Shown here piece after piece: positions 1-7,735 of a stretch of 64,000 bases of DNA. The stretch spans positions 1,054,001 through 1,118,000 of the forward strand of contig JAGYJM010000002.1 of assembly GCA_018402085.1 (NCBI GenBank). The letters run 5' to 3'. The number at the start of each line of letters is the position of its first letter. Within the stretch, counting starts at the first letter, position 1. The stretch is from Flavobacteriales bacterium. Lineage in GTDB: Bacteria > Bacteroidota > Bacteroidia > Flavobacteriales_D > Sanyastnellaceae. Position numbers and translations under genes: made by a program. The notes under the pieces were generated by a model. It was not told the DNA's origin. It made no database searches and saw nothing but the letters and a program-made list of their open reading frames with translations.

Positions 1-1
1 T

Positions 2-91
2 TCGAAATACAGCAATACGGATATTGGCGACAGTGTTCCGGTCAATTACAAGACCTATGACTGGTCGTTGAACAACGAGAAAAAGAGGTAA
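2..91 (+). CDS. C-terminal end of a truncated upstream protein (possible DUF547 family)
   Basis: An open frame enters from the left edge and stops with TAA one base before the rhodanese gene. Only 29 residues are visible, ending YDWSLNNEKKR. A tail of the form YDWSLN is what I remember from DUF547 proteins of Bacteroidota, and DUF547 genes are known near TIGR04282-type transferases, so the neighbourhood agrees. The fragment is too short to prove the family. The tight junction to the next gene suggests one operon. Confidence 0.5.
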   Translation, partial: SKYSNTDIGDSVPVNYKTYDWSLNNEKKR

Positions 92-92
92 G

Positions 93-587
93 ATGAAAGG
101 ACTCTGGAAGAAGCTCCTTTTCGGATCAATGACCCTGTTTATGAGTGAGGGCTGCGCACAAGAGGAGAGTTTTGACCGCATGTTCAAGCGCCTGACCAGT
201 GGCGATGTGCCTGTGGTGATGCCCGCTGAGATTGATTCGGTGAATGTGTTGCTGCTTGATGCTCGCGAGCCTGATGAGTTTAGCGTCTCACACCTGCCGG
301 GTGCACGACTTGTGGGGTATGATAACTTCGATATAAGCACTGTGGATGATGTATCCAAAGAGACTCCGATTGTGGTTTATTGTTCAGTGGGTTATCGCAG
401 CGAGAAGGTGGGCGAAAAGCTGCAAGACGCCGGATTTACGAATGTCATGAACCTCTACGGTGGCATTTTTCACTGGGTGAATGAGGGCAACCGTGTGGTC
501 AATGACACCGGCGAGACCGAGAAAGTGCATGCCTACAACCAGCGTTGGGGGAAATGGTTGAATCGTGGCGAAAAGGTCTATGAGTAA
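93..587 (+). CDS. Rhodanese-like domain lipoprotein
   Basis: A 164-residue envelope protein with one rhodanese domain, the fold that carries sulfur (or arsenate-like anions) on a catalytic cysteine. The N-terminus has a short hydrophobic stretch ending at Cys21 (SEGC), a loose Bacteroidota lipobox, so periplasmic membrane anchoring is likely. The domain runs from about residue 35 to 135. The active loop CSVGYRS holds Cys97, and LDAREPDEF plus HLPGA are the usual earlier motifs. The start lies just after the preceding stop, and the 3' end overlaps the transferase gene by 8 bases, so the genes are probably cotranscribed. The substrate is unknown; the neighbours suggest a link to arsenosugar-type metabolism, which is inference. 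Confidence 0.85.
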   Translation: MKGLWKKLLFGSMTLFMSEGCAQEESFDRMFKRLTSGDVPVVMPAEIDSVNVLLLDAREPDEFSVSHLPGARLVGYDNFDISTVDDVSKETPIVVYCSVGYRSEKVGEKLQDAGFTNVMNLYGGIFHWVNEGNRVVNDTGETEKVHAYNQRWGKWLNRGEKVYE

Positions 588-1200
588 AAAGATCGGCATC
601 CTCTTTGCGAAACGTCCGGCCGCTGGCAAGGTGAAGACACGTCTGGCAAATTCAATTGGCGACAAACGGGCACTTGACATCTATCGTGACTTGCTGCATC
701 GATCCTTCAGTGCTTTGCAGGAGGCCGCAGATGAGGTACTCATTGCCTGGTCAGGCGAAGGTGAGCAACTCTTCAGTGAGACCCTGTTTTTTGAGCAGGA
801 GGGAGTTGACCTCGGTGCTCGTATGTTGCATGCGATAAGTGAGGCGCTGAAACGTTTTCCGGGCAGCCATGCCGTGCTGATCGGTGCTGATATTCCATTA
901 ATTTCTTATGTGCCGGTTGAAGATGCTTTTTTCGCGCTGAAAAGCGCGGATGTTACGGTTGGCCCTACGAGTGATGGTGGTTACTACCTCATAGGCATGA
1001 ATAAGCCTCAGCCGTATGTATTTCACGACATCGCGTGGAGTACTTCGGGCGTGTTGAAAGCGACCTATGAGCGGTGCATTGCTGCAGAGCTTTCTTTTGA
1101 AACCGTCACCCGTCTTGCGGATCTCGACGATATAAAAGACCTGGAGTCTTCTCCTTTTTACGACTTTCGTACCGGTCAACTTAAAAGCCGCCGCACATGA
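580..1200 (+). CDS. TIGR04282 family glycosyltransferase-like protein (arsenosugar biosynthesis type)
   Basis: A 206-residue nucleotide-sugar-transferase-like protein of the CofC/MobA fold (TIGR04282, formerly rSAM/selenodomain-associated transferase 1, DUF2064). The N-terminal loop KRPAAGKVKTRL at about residues 11-22 binds nucleotide; GADIPL and the SDGGYYLIG motif are the other family signatures. I chose the ATG at 580, which gives MSKKIGILFAKRP, rather than an in-frame GTG at 565, because the family begins a few residues before this strand. It overlaps the rhodanese stop by 8 bases and the PNP start by 4 (ATGA). The family is associated with arsenosugar synthesis; the actual sugar acceptor here is not shown. 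Codons 118-124 contain one copy of the GATG-tailed hairpin. Confidence 0.85.
   Translation: MSKKIGILFAKRPAAGKVKTRLANSIGDKRALDIYRDLLHRSFSALQEAADEVLIAWSGEGEQLFSETLFFEQEGVDLGARMLHAISEALKRFPGSHAVLIGADIPLISYVPVEDAFFALKSADVTVGPTSDGGYYLIGMNKPQPYVFHDIAWSTSGVLKATYERCIAAELSFETVTRLADLDDIKDLESSPFYDFRTGQLKSRRT
933..952 (+). repeat. GATG-tailed hairpin, copy inside the TIGR04282 gene
   Basis: Stem CGCGCT / AGCGCG (6 bp), loop GAAA, tail GATG. It lies in frame and is translated as ALKSAD. Confidence 0.6.
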
Positions 1201-2036
1201 GTCCGATGAACATCTTGAACGAAACAGTTGATTTCCTCACAAAACGGGGCATCGGACGGGTAGACCTGGGCATTGTGTTGGGCACAGGGCTGGGCAATCT
1301 GGTCAATCGCATCGAAGTGATTCAGGAGTTCAGCTACAATGTCATTCCCAACTTTCCGATAGCCACGGTAGAGTACCATTTCGGCAAGCTGATTTACGGG
1401 AAGATCGGTGATCGTTACGTGATAGCCATGCAAGGTCGCTTTCACTATTACGAAGGCTATACCATGGAACAGATTGTGCTTCCGGTGCGTGTCATGAAGT
1501 TGCTCGGTGCAGGATACATCCTGTTGTCGAATGCCGCCGGTGCGATCAATCCCGATTTCAGCAAAGGCAACCTTATGCTGATCGATGACCACATCAATTT
1601 ACAAAGCGAGAACCCATTGCGCGGACCAAACATTGATGAGTTGGGATCGCGTTTTCCGGATATGAGCAGGCCGTATGCGCCTTCACTAAACGCTAAGCTC
1701 AGAGCATTGGCTGATATGCAGGGGCTTAAATTGCACGAGGGCGTCTACGCTTCTGTGCAAGGTCCCAACCTGGAGACCCGTGCGGAGTATCGCTATCTCC
1801 GCATCATAGGAGCCGATGCCGTAGGGATGTCAACCGTTCCAGAGGTGATTGCCTGTAACCACATGGGAGTGCCCTGTGCAGCGGTAAGTGTATTGACGGA
1901 TGAGTGTGATCCTGATAACCTGGCACCCGTTGATATTCAGGATATCATTGAAACGGCTGGAAAAGCTGAGATCAAGCTTACTGAGCTCTTTGAAGCGTTG
2001 ATCCGTGTGGTAGATCCAAAAGCGCTCGAAGTTTAG
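1197..2036 (+). CDS. Purine nucleoside phosphorylase, class II (trimeric) type
   Basis: Cleaves purine nucleosides with phosphate to base and (deoxy)ribose-1-phosphate in the cytoplasm. At 279 residues it has family length. Visible motifs: the phosphate loop GTGLG, GRFHYYEG, SNAAGA, QGPNLETRAEY, GADAVGMSTVPE and a late TDECDP. The start ATG at 1197 overlaps the previous stop as ATGA; a second ATG at 1206 is possible. Besides salvage, a PNP in this setting could remove adenine from a 5'-deoxy-arsenoadenosine intermediate, since PNP genes accompany TIGR04282 genes in arsenosugar gene sets. That role is inference; the enzyme class is secure. Confidence 0.93.
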   Translation: MSPMNILNETVDFLTKRGIGRVDLGIVLGTGLGNLVNRIEVIQEFSYNVIPNFPIATVEYHFGKLIYGKIGDRYVIAMQGRFHYYEGYTMEQIVLPVRVMKLLGAGYILLSNAAGAINPDFSKGNLMLIDDHINLQSENPLRGPNIDELGSRFPDMSRPYAPSLNAKLRALADMQGLKLHEGVYASVQGPNLETRAEYRYLRIIGADAVGMSTVPEVIACNHMGVPCAAVSVLTDECDPDNLAPVDIQDIIETAGKAEIKLTELFEALIRVVDPKALEV

Positions 2037-2161
2037 TCAGCGAGCTCGTTTTCAACGGTAACGCTATTGTATGCGGCGCATTTTTGTTGAGTGCGGCATC
2101 CTGAAGATCCAAGGAGAGCTACTACTGCCAGCACACAGAAAAGTCGGGTCAGGAATTTCAT
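2033..2161 (-). CDS. Small lipoprotein, 42 residues
   Basis: A short frame on the minus strand, too small for most gene finders. The protein begins MKFLTRLFC, has one hydrophobic segment (VLAVVALLG) and a clear lipobox SSGC with Cys22, followed by a 21-residue mature part with a KCAAYN motif. Its stop overlaps the end of the PNP gene by 4 bases in convergent orientation. Tiny lipoproteins with a C-x-x-Y-like motif are common in Bacteroidota, but the function is unknown. The well-formed signal and lipobox are the reason to believe it is expressed. Confidence 0.6.
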   Translation of the reverse strand: MKFLTRLFCVLAVVALLGSSGCRTQQKCAAYNSVTVENELAD

Positions 2162-2310
2162 GCATCTAAAATAGCGGAATCCAATTCAAAAGCGATTGTT
2201 CTTCGGTTAATTTCACAAAAAAGAAATGCTGATAAGGATGCAGGATCGGGGATCGGATCGGGATCTTGTCGGGATCAGGGGTAAACAATTAAACATTCAA
2301 TCATTCGAAC

Positions 2311-2700
2311 ATTCACGGACGCCAGGTTGGCGTCCCTATCCGTGTAAACGGTGATTGCCGTGACCCGAACATTCCCGGACGCCAGGTTGGCGTCCCTATC
2401 CGTGTAAACGGTGATTGCCGTGACCCGAACATTCTCGGACGCCAGGTTGGCGTCCTATCCGTGTAAACGGTGATTGCCGTGACCCGAACATTCCCGGACG
2501 CGAGGTTGGCGTCCCTATCCGTGTAAACGGTGATTGCCGTAACCCGAACATTCACGGACGCCAGGTTGGCGTCCCTATCCGTGTAAACGGTGATTGCCGT
2601 GACCCGAACATTCCCGGACGCCAGGTTGGCGTCCCTATCCGTGTAAACGGCGATACCCGTGACCCGAACATTCACGGACGGCAGGTTGGCGTCCCTATCG
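2311..2700 (+). repeat. 60-bp tandem repeat, seven copies
   Basis: Seven copies start at about 2317, 2377, 2437, 2496, 2556, 2616 and 2676. Six steps are 60 bp except one of 59 bp (a C is missing near 2444). Every unit opens with an 8-bp hairpin GGACGCCA / TGGCGTCC with a 3-nt loop, followed by a TATCCGTGTAAACGG stretch. Copies differ by single bases such as CCCGGA, CACGGA and CTCGGA. The 59-bp copy breaks any reading frame across the array, so it is not coding. Confidence 0.9.
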
Positions 2701-2711
2701 AATGCCCTCAT

Positions 2712-2741
2712 AAAAAAGCAGGCGCCGCAAGGATGCGGCGC
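2712..2741 (-). terminator. Intrinsic terminator of the AsmA-like gene
   Basis: Read on the minus strand, a 7-bp stem GCGCCGC / GCGGCGC is followed by CTGC and then six T. It sits about 40 bases after the AsmA stop and before the tandem repeat. Confidence 0.75.
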
Positions 2742-2781
2742 TTTGCTGTGGGTGGAGGACTATCAGACGTCAAATTCCCTA

Positions 2782-5700
2782 TCAAGGCGTGCCATCGAGC
2801 GCTTTCTTTCTTCCTATCAATTCGATGTCAAAGTCATCGGGGGTGCCTTTCATTCGGACGTTGACGAAGCGTACGCGTTCACCGTCTTCGGCACGGATGA
2901 TTTCATCATCCGCCGCTTCCCGAAGATTCGGGTCAGGTTCCGCGGCGTCATCTTTCTTACGGAAACGACCAAAGAGCTTCTGGCGCCCGGCCTGCGTCAC
3001 CAGTCGCCACGGCACGCGGATAACGTAATCCATATTCATGTCGAAATCCTGGGTGCCTGAGAGCTCGAGGAAACCAAGCGTTGAATTGATGCGCATATTC
3101 GGGATGCTCATGACTCCAGCCTCTACATCGAGATGGTTCGAGAGGGTATCAAAGGCGACCTTGTTCAGGTTTTTATCCTGGAAATAATCTGCCAGGGCGA
3201 GCATCGGTTCGTAATTGTCAAGTCGTCCGTTCAGCACTTCGAGGTCGATGTGCAGCTCACTGTCTTCAATGATCGGCACAAGATCAGGGTGGAGGTGTAC
3301 CTTACCTGTGAGCGCCCCGCTGATTCGTCCGTGAAGGTTCTCCGCCACAATAGCATTTTGTCCGAAGTTGTCGAACTTCAGCAAGAGCTTATCGAGGTCT
3401 AGTTGACTGAAGGTCATGTTCGGATTCAGGTAAATCTGCGTGCGGTCTTTCGCGCTGAAATATCCGTTGAGATCAATCACACCATCTGCGAGCTCCATGT
3501 GCAAGGTATCCACGTACATCATGTGGTCGCGGTTGGTGCGCAATGCTGCATTGATTGACCGGATGTCATAATTGTGATAGTTCATTCGACCGATGTTGAC
3601 CGAGTATGCCATGTCAGGGAAGGGGATGTCAAAAATGGAGAAGACGTCTTCATGATCAACTTCAGTGGTGTCTTCGGGGAGCTGCCAGGCAAAGAGCTGA
3701 TCGAAATTTAGGCGTGAAGAGCGCAAGGCAAGCCGATCTTGCCGCTCGGGATTCTCGCGCTGGCGCATATCGTATTCAAGGTCGAGCTCGAGGTCGCTGT
3801 CACCCATCTTCGCTTTAAGTCCGTCAATCGTCAGGTAGCCTCGCTCAATGTGTGTGCGGCCTGAAATGTTCTGTATGCTCATTTCGTGCGAGCGCATAGA
3901 AGCACCGAAATTGTCAATCTCAATGTCAGCCGAGTGCAGGCTGTCTTTAAAGTGCAGGTATGCACGACCGTGTAACAAGAGATTGCTCAGCGCCTCGTGG
4001 CGGTAGTCTTCAGGAACGAAGTTCTCGCCTCCGTAGCTGAAGAGGTCTTCAAGCTGCAAGAGGTCAGCATCAAGATCAAATTCGAGTTCGGTATCGCCTT
4101 GCGGCACTTCAGCGAACCACAGGTCGTAATGGCGCAGGCGCCCGTTAAAATGGAAGTCGCTCTCATCAATGAAACCGCGGAAATCGATGACACGGAAATC
4201 TTCCTCTTCAATGAAGACATCCGCCGCAAAGTCATGGAGGCGGTGCGGGTAATTCTGCATGGTGACATCCAGTCGGTCAATCAGAAACTCTCCCACCGGA
4301 AGGTTTTTCGACTCTGTGAAGGCGCGCGCTGACGATTTGAAGGTGAATTCGGTATTGACCTTTGTCAGCACCTCATTGAATGGTTTGCTATTCAGCGTAT
4401 CCCCACTGGTCAGTTCATAGAGGTCGATGCGATCAGATTGCAGCCGGAGTTTTGCGTTGACCGGAATGTCGGTATGGTGAATGATCGCCGGCAGGTCATC
4501 CACGAAGCCATTGAGTGAGAAGTCGGTTCGTCCGGCCCGGAAGCTGAACTGCTCGATGGTCGCCTCGTTGCCATCCATTTGAATGCGGATATCGATATCC
4601 TCAATGGGCAGGTGGAAATCAGGAGAGGTGAAGCCAAGGTCAGTAACTTCCAGTTCGGTGTAATACGACTCATTGAGGCGTTCGATGCTCTTCTCCGGCT
4701 GTTCGAGGTCAATGATGTCATGGAAGTTCATCCGCAAGACGACGTGACCGCGAAGGTCTTGAAGCTCTTCGACGTTGAGGAATTTGGAGAGGAAATCGAG
4801 GTCAAAATCACTGTCGAGTTGCAGGTCGATATCGGGCGAATCGAAGTTTTTGACCACAAGTCCGCCTGCGAAGATGCCTGCTTCCGGTCTGACACTAAAG
4901 CTTTCGAGTGCGAAGGCCATAGCTTCAGGACCCTGATCTGCTTTCGTTTTGAAGTACCCCTTAAACTGCATTTCGTCCAGTCGCTTCTCGTTGGAGTTGT
5001 TTTTGAAGTAGCCATCTTTACAACCGAAAACGGCATTGAAGGCAGGTGAATGTCCGTTCACCGCCGGGCCCTTCACCGTTGCGTCAAAGAAGATTTCACC
5101 CTGGTTGCTGTACCGGTTGAGGGTAGGTGCAAGCTCTGGTGGTGCAAAGGCAAGCAGAAGGTCAAAGTTGTCTTTTCGTCCTTCAAACTTCAAGTCAAGG
5201 TTTGCATCATCCGCGAGGTCAACGCTGCCTTCCATCGCGAAGAGCGCGGTTTCGAGCTGGACAGCCGAAGGTTTAATGGTTACAAACTGCGTTTTCTGAT
5301 CGAGTTCTATGCCGGTTACGATTTCGAGGTGCTTGTCGTGTATGAAGCTGGTATCACCTTGCTGAATGACCGTTAGTACCAGTTGTGTCTGGAGCTCGAG
5401 GTCCATGAATTCACTGTTGCTTTTGAAGCTGGTGGTGAGCCATTCAACATCCGCGAGTAGGGTGAGATCGCTCTCCTGATTGTGTTTGGCGATTTTCACC
5501 TTATCAATGGCGATGCTCTTGAGGTTCAGGTGCAGGTCTTCATCCGGCGCTTCTGCGCCGTCAGCAGTAGCGAGGGCATTCAAGAGATTAAGCGAACCAT
5601 CGGGGTACTGCTCAAGGTCAAGGTAACCTTTTTCTGCCTTTATGGTTTTAATTTCAAAATCACCTTTGATGACCGTCAAGATGTCAAGCCCGATATAGAG

Positions 5701-5970
5701 ATCAGTTAGTTCGAGTAATGGGCGCTGAGTCGTGTCTTTGTGCTCGTAGACTCGAAGCCCTTCGAGGTCAATGGAAACGTAGGGGAAACTAACGAAAGGG
5801 GAGAGGTGCGAACCCTCCAGGGTGACCTGGCCTTTAAAGTCATTATTGGCAGCTGTGAGCAGCTCTTGAACGATGTCGTCTTGCTTCGCCCAGACCACGC
5901 CGATGGCAATGCCGAGCAGGATGAGTAGCGAGAGGGTCACATAGCCGACAATCCGGAGGGTACGTTTCAT
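2782..5970 (-). CDS. AsmA family protein (large inner-membrane-anchored envelope protein)
   Basis: A 1062-residue protein with one N-terminal membrane helix (YVTLSLLILLGIAIGVVWA) and a long periplasmic part made of beta-strand repeats, the layout of AsmA/TamB-like bridges thought to act in outer-membrane lipid or protein traffic. The N-terminal AsmA region covers roughly residues 1-200 and the AsmA-like C-terminal region roughly 850-1010. I moved the start to the ATG at 5970 (MKRTLRIVGY), because the upstream 31 codons lack protein character and place the helix too far in. It stands alone and has its own terminator. It is not clearly TamB. One GATG-tailed hairpin is embedded at 5541-5560. Confidence 0.82.
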   Translation of the reverse strand: MKRTLRIVGYVTLSLLILLGIAIGVVWAKQDDIVQELLTAANNDFKGQVTLEGSHLSPFVSFPYVSIDLEGLRVYEHKDTTQRPLLELTDLYIGLDILTVIKGDFEIKTIKAEKGYLDLEQYPDGSLNLLNALATADGAEAPDEDLHLNLKSIAIDKVKIAKHNQESDLTLLADVEWLTTSFKSNSEFMDLELQTQLVLTVIQQGDTSFIHDKHLEIVTGIELDQKTQFVTIKPSAVQLETALFAMEGSVDLADDANLDLKFEGRKDNFDLLLAFAPPELAPTLNRYSNQGEIFFDATVKGPAVNGHSPAFNAVFGCKDGYFKNNSNEKRLDEMQFKGYFKTKADQGPEAMAFALESFSVRPEAGIFAGGLVVKNFDSPDIDLQLDSDFDLDFLSKFLNVEELQDLRGHVVLRMNFHDIIDLEQPEKSIERLNESYYTELEVTDLGFTSPDFHLPIEDIDIRIQMDGNEATIEQFSFRAGRTDFSLNGFVDDLPAIIHHTDIPVNAKLRLQSDRIDLYELTSGDTLNSKPFNEVLTKVNTEFTFKSSARAFTESKNLPVGEFLIDRLDVTMQNYPHRLHDFAADVFIEEEDFRVIDFRGFIDESDFHFNGRLRHYDLWFAEVPQGDTELEFDLDADLLQLEDLFSYGGENFVPEDYRHEALSNLLLHGRAYLHFKDSLHSADIEIDNFGASMRSHEMSIQNISGRTHIERGYLTIDGLKAKMGDSDLELDLEYDMRQRENPERQDRLALRSSRLNFDQLFAWQLPEDTTEVDHEDVFSIFDIPFPDMAYSVNIGRMNYHNYDIRSINAALRTNRDHMMYVDTLHMELADGVIDLNGYFSAKDRTQIYLNPNMTFSQLDLDKLLLKFDNFGQNAIVAENLHGRISGALTGKVHLHPDLVPIIEDSELHIDLEVLNGRLDNYEPMLALADYFQDKNLNKVAFDTLSNHLDVEAGVMSIPNMRINSTLGFLELSGTQDFDMNMDYVIRVPWRLVTQAGRQKLFGRFRKKDDAAEPDPNLREAADDEIIRAEDGERVRFVNVRMKGTPDDFDIELIGRKKALDGTP
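5541..5560 (-). repeat. GATG-tailed hairpin, copy inside the AsmA-like gene
   Basis: On the minus strand: stem CGGCGC / GCGCCG, loop AGAA, tail GATG. In frame it encodes DGAEAPDE. Confidence 0.6.
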
Positions 5971-6277
5971 AGGGTGTGGTACGTAGCGCAGAACCCAAAG
6001 GTACAGGATCGGTGAAGATTTTTCTATGCTATGTAAGTATGCAATGGAACGATCAACAACCACCCACGATCAACTGTTGCTGCATTTACGCTTCAGTTAT
6101 TACCTCAATGTTAATTTGGGGCATCATTTTTTTCTTCGGTACTGCCGTGAATAACTTCAAGCGGGGGTAGGTGAGATTGCGGAATTTCCACCGTTATATT
6201 CGTAGGGAACGATGCGATAAGCGCATTGAAAATAGGAATCGCCTCTCCAGTAGGCGCTCTTCCGCAAATTGACTTGA
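5971..6277. other. Divergent intergenic region between asmA-like and phoH
   Basis: About 307 bases without a convincing gene. A TATATTCG box near 6191-6198 could be a -7 element for phoH. I see no RNA gene or repeat. Confidence 0.4.
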
Positions 6278-7615
6278 ATGGCTGAAAAAAAGAAGCGCAA
6301 GATCTTTGTGATCGATACTTCGGTGCTGCTGCACGACCATAACTCAATTCTCAATTTTGAGGAAAATGACGTGGCTATACCCATCACCGTTCTGGAAGAA
6401 CTCGACAATTTTAAGGTCGGGAATGACACCAAAAACTTTGAAGCCCGTGAATGCATTCGGATCATTGATCGACTTGCCAAAGAGCACACCCTTCAGGAGT
6501 GGATTCCGGTAGGTAATGAGGCGAAAGGCAGGTTCCGGATTGTGCTCAATGACAAGCCACGCGGTGACCTCAATGCCGAGACGATCTTCGATAAACGCTC
6601 CAACGATCATAAGATTCTGAATGCGGCCATTCAACTGCAGGAAGAAGAAAAGAGGGCCAAGGTTGTGCTGGTGACGAAAGACATCAACCTCCGGCTGAAG
6701 GCCAAGGCGTTGAAGGTGCCTTCTGAAGATTACATGACCGGTAAGATTAAGGAGACGCGCTATTTGTATAGCGGTAAATCTCTTGTAGAGAATGTTGACA
6801 GCGAAGTGATCCGTAAGCTTTACACCTCAGGAACTTCGCGTAAGATTACGACGCTCGGACCTGACCGCATGAACAACCATTTTTACATTCTAAAGAACTG
6901 TCAGAGCTCTGCACTCGGATTCTTCAATGAAGGAAAGCGCGTGATAGAGCGCGTTGATAAAGTCTATGCCTATGGGATCAAGCCCAAGAATGCGGAACAG
7001 GCTTTTGCGTTGCACGCTATTATGAATCCTGACGTGAGTCTGGTGACGATCTCCGGGGTTGCCGGAACCGGAAAAACCCTTCTTGCTCTTGCCGGATCAC
7101 TCGAACAAAAGAACCGCTATGAGCAGATCATTCTGGCCCGACCGATTGTGCCTCTCAGCAATAAAGATATTGGCTTTCTCCCCGGCGATGCCGAAGAGAA
7201 AATCAATCCGTATATGCAGCCTCTGTGGGATAACCTCAAGTACATCAAGAGCCAGTTCGGCGAAAATGAACGTAAATACAAGGCGATTGAGGATATGCAG
7301 GCTTCCGGGAAAATACAAATCAGTCCGCTTGCATACATCCGCGGTCGCTCGCTGTCAAACGTGATTTTCATTGTAGACGAAGCGCAGAACCTGACTCCAC
7401 ATGAGGTTAAAACGATCATCACGCGTGCCGGTGAGAATACGAAGATTATTCTGACGGGCGATGTGCGCCAGATCGATACGCCTTACCTTGATGAACAATC
7501 AAATGGAATGTCGTACGTGATCGATAAACTAAAGGGAAAGGATCTTTTCTGTCATGTAACGCTCGAAAAGGGCGAGCGCAGCGAGTTGGCGAACCTGGCG
7601 AATGACTTTTTGTGA
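6278..7615 (+). CDS. PhoH family protein with N-terminal PIN domain
   Basis: A 445-residue cytoplasmic protein of the PhoH2 type, in which a PIN RNase domain is fused to a PhoH ATPase/helicase domain. The PIN part begins KIFVIDTSVLLHD with the acidic Asp at about residue 13 and covers roughly residues 5-150. The ATPase part has a Walker A GVAGTGKT at about 258-265, a Walker B VIFIVDEAQN at about 362-371, and a late TGDVRQID. The family acts on RNA and is linked to stress. The gene is monocistronic and ends in a bidirectional terminator shared with the S46 peptidase gene. PIN-PhoH order and length are typical. Confidence 0.92.
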   Translation: MAEKKKRKIFVIDTSVLLHDHNSILNFEENDVAIPITVLEELDNFKVGNDTKNFEARECIRIIDRLAKEHTLQEWIPVGNEAKGRFRIVLNDKPRGDLNAETIFDKRSNDHKILNAAIQLQEEEKRAKVVLVTKDINLRLKAKALKVPSEDYMTGKIKETRYLYSGKSLVENVDSEVIRKLYTSGTSRKITTLGPDRMNNHFYILKNCQSSALGFFNEGKRVIERVDKVYAYGIKPKNAEQAFALHAIMNPDVSLVTISGVAGTGKTLLALAGSLEQKNRYEQIILARPIVPLSNKDIGFLPGDAEEKINPYMQPLWDNLKYIKSQFGENERKYKAIEDMQASGKIQISPLAYIRGRSLSNVIFIVDEAQNLTPHEVKTIITRAGENTKIILTGDVRQIDTPYLDEQSNGMSYVIDKLKGKDLFCHVTLEKGERSELANLANDFL

Positions 7616-7683
7616 ACCGGCCTTCGGTCGGATGCGAGTGGATGCGCCACGCGCATCCACACAGAAACCGCTGACGATTCAAT

Positions 7684-7716
7684 AAAAAAGCCCCGACCAA
7701 CGGCCGGGGCTTTTTT
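7684..7716 (+). terminator. Bidirectional intrinsic terminator between phoH and the S46 peptidase gene
   Basis: A GCCCCG / CGGGGC-based stem is flanked by AAAAAA on the left and TTTTTT on the right, so it can work for both converging genes. Confidence 0.88.
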
Positions 7717-7735
7717 ATTGAGAAAGAATATCTTC

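Noticed and set aside
2313-2711. A 132-codon minus-strand frame with a repetitive protein
   Set aside because: It is a translation of the 60-bp tandem repeat; the 59-bp copy changes the frame midway and the sequence has no signal or start.
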